Below, in pieces: positions 63,970-64,000 of a stretch of 64,000 bases of DNA (positions are counted from its first letter, which is position 1; every line of letters starts with the position of its first letter). Position numbers and translations under genes: made by a program. The notes under the pieces were generated by a model. The model was not told the DNA's origin. It was given only the letters and a program-made list of their open reading frames with translations, and made no database searches. This DNA comes from Candidatus Rifleibacterium amylolyticum (lineage in GTDB: Bacteria; Muiribacteriota; Ozemobacteria; Ozemobacterales; Ozemobacteraceae). Location of the stretch: positions 545,272 to 609,271 of the forward strand of contig JAACJG010000002.1 of assembly GCA_009917695.1 (NCBI GenBank). Reading direction: 5' to 3'.

Positions 63970-64000
63970 ATGCCCCTGACTTGTAATTTACTGCTTAAAT
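63970..64000 (+). CDS. Possible start of a gene cut by the window edge
   Basis: An ATG at 63970 (MPLTCNLLLK...) follows GAGGAA at a 9-base distance and continues open to the edge. Upstream TTGACC (63893-63898) and TACCAT (63916-63921), 17 bases apart, could be a promoter. Only ten codons are visible, so this is weak. Confidence 0.25.
   Translation, partial: MPLTCNLLLK

Noticed and set aside
1..64000. tRNA, rRNA, CRISPR array, insertion sequence or prophage
   Set aside because: I saw no direct-repeat array, no transposase or integrase motif, no terminal inverted repeats and no conserved RNA gene sequence. Gaps between genes are all under 300 bases.

Overview
The window looks like a diderm (Gram-negative-type) chromosome segment of roughly even base composition with dense, tightly overlapping operons. 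Evidence for an outer membrane is the Kdo transferase, LpxL-type acyltransferase and three family-9 glycosyltransferases at 58-63 kb, the OmpA-type domains, an outer-membrane-like lipoprotein and the FtsEX/EnvC set. HEAT and TPR repeat proteins are abundant, the prolyl-tRNA synthetase is of the archaeal/eukaryotic type, and a DUF5693-like protein more often seen in Gram-positive and other lineages is present. This mix suggests an uncultured, environmental phylum; Candidatus Riflebacteria (Ozemobacteria) is my best guess from gene style alone, and is not proven. Start codons TTG and GTG are common, and many genes overlap by 4 bases (ATGA or TTGA). Several intergenic regions hold sigma-70-like promoters (TTGnnn, 16-18 bases, TATAAT). 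I found no tRNA, rRNA, CRISPR array, transposase or prophage.

Layout. 0-8.7 kb: end of a DUF5693-like membrane protein, a secreted protein, an orphan cytoplasmic protein, an FHA-like membrane protein, an AAA+ ATPase with its own terminator, a MocA-like nucleotidyltransferase, and a histidine kinase with a receiver-PP2C phosphatase. 8.8-16.8 kb: a small cysteine protein, pyrimidine-nucleoside phosphorylase, dGTPase, a chemoreceptor, a small membrane protein, a TPR protein and a diguanylate cyclase. 16.7-25.6 kb (minus strand): pilT, a degenerate pilT paralogue and a HEAT/TPR protein; then proS with a consensus promoter and terminator; then a HEAT protein, apt and a sugar-acid cytidylyltransferase.

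25.8-44 kb (plus strand): ftsE-ftsX-envC-like-ctpA, run straight into three prepilin-like genes and a type IV pilus assembly set (pilB, pilM, pilN, pilO, a pilP-like gene), then a HEAT protein and two very large TPR proteins, each predicted to span the inner membrane with TPRs on both sides. pilC, pilQ and pilD are not in the window.

44.8-54.5 kb is the most unusual part. It is a seven-gene collinear cluster with two paralogous solute-binding proteins fused to OmpA peptidoglycan-binding domains (one membrane-anchored, one secreted), a PspA/IM30 protein between them, an ABC permease with a long extra periplasmic segment, an ABC ATPase with a long N-terminal extension, a membrane-anchored coiled-coil protein and a tandem AAA+ protein. 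I read it as a possible envelope-spanning, peptidoglycan-tethered ABC machine coupled to PspA-based membrane maintenance; this is inference. An RsbW-like kinase gene follows on the other strand.

55-63.8 kb: a secreted coiled-coil protein and a PilP/STN-like protein, a DUF362 ferredoxin, the LPS acyltransferase, then kdtA, three heptosyltransferase-like genes and arfB.
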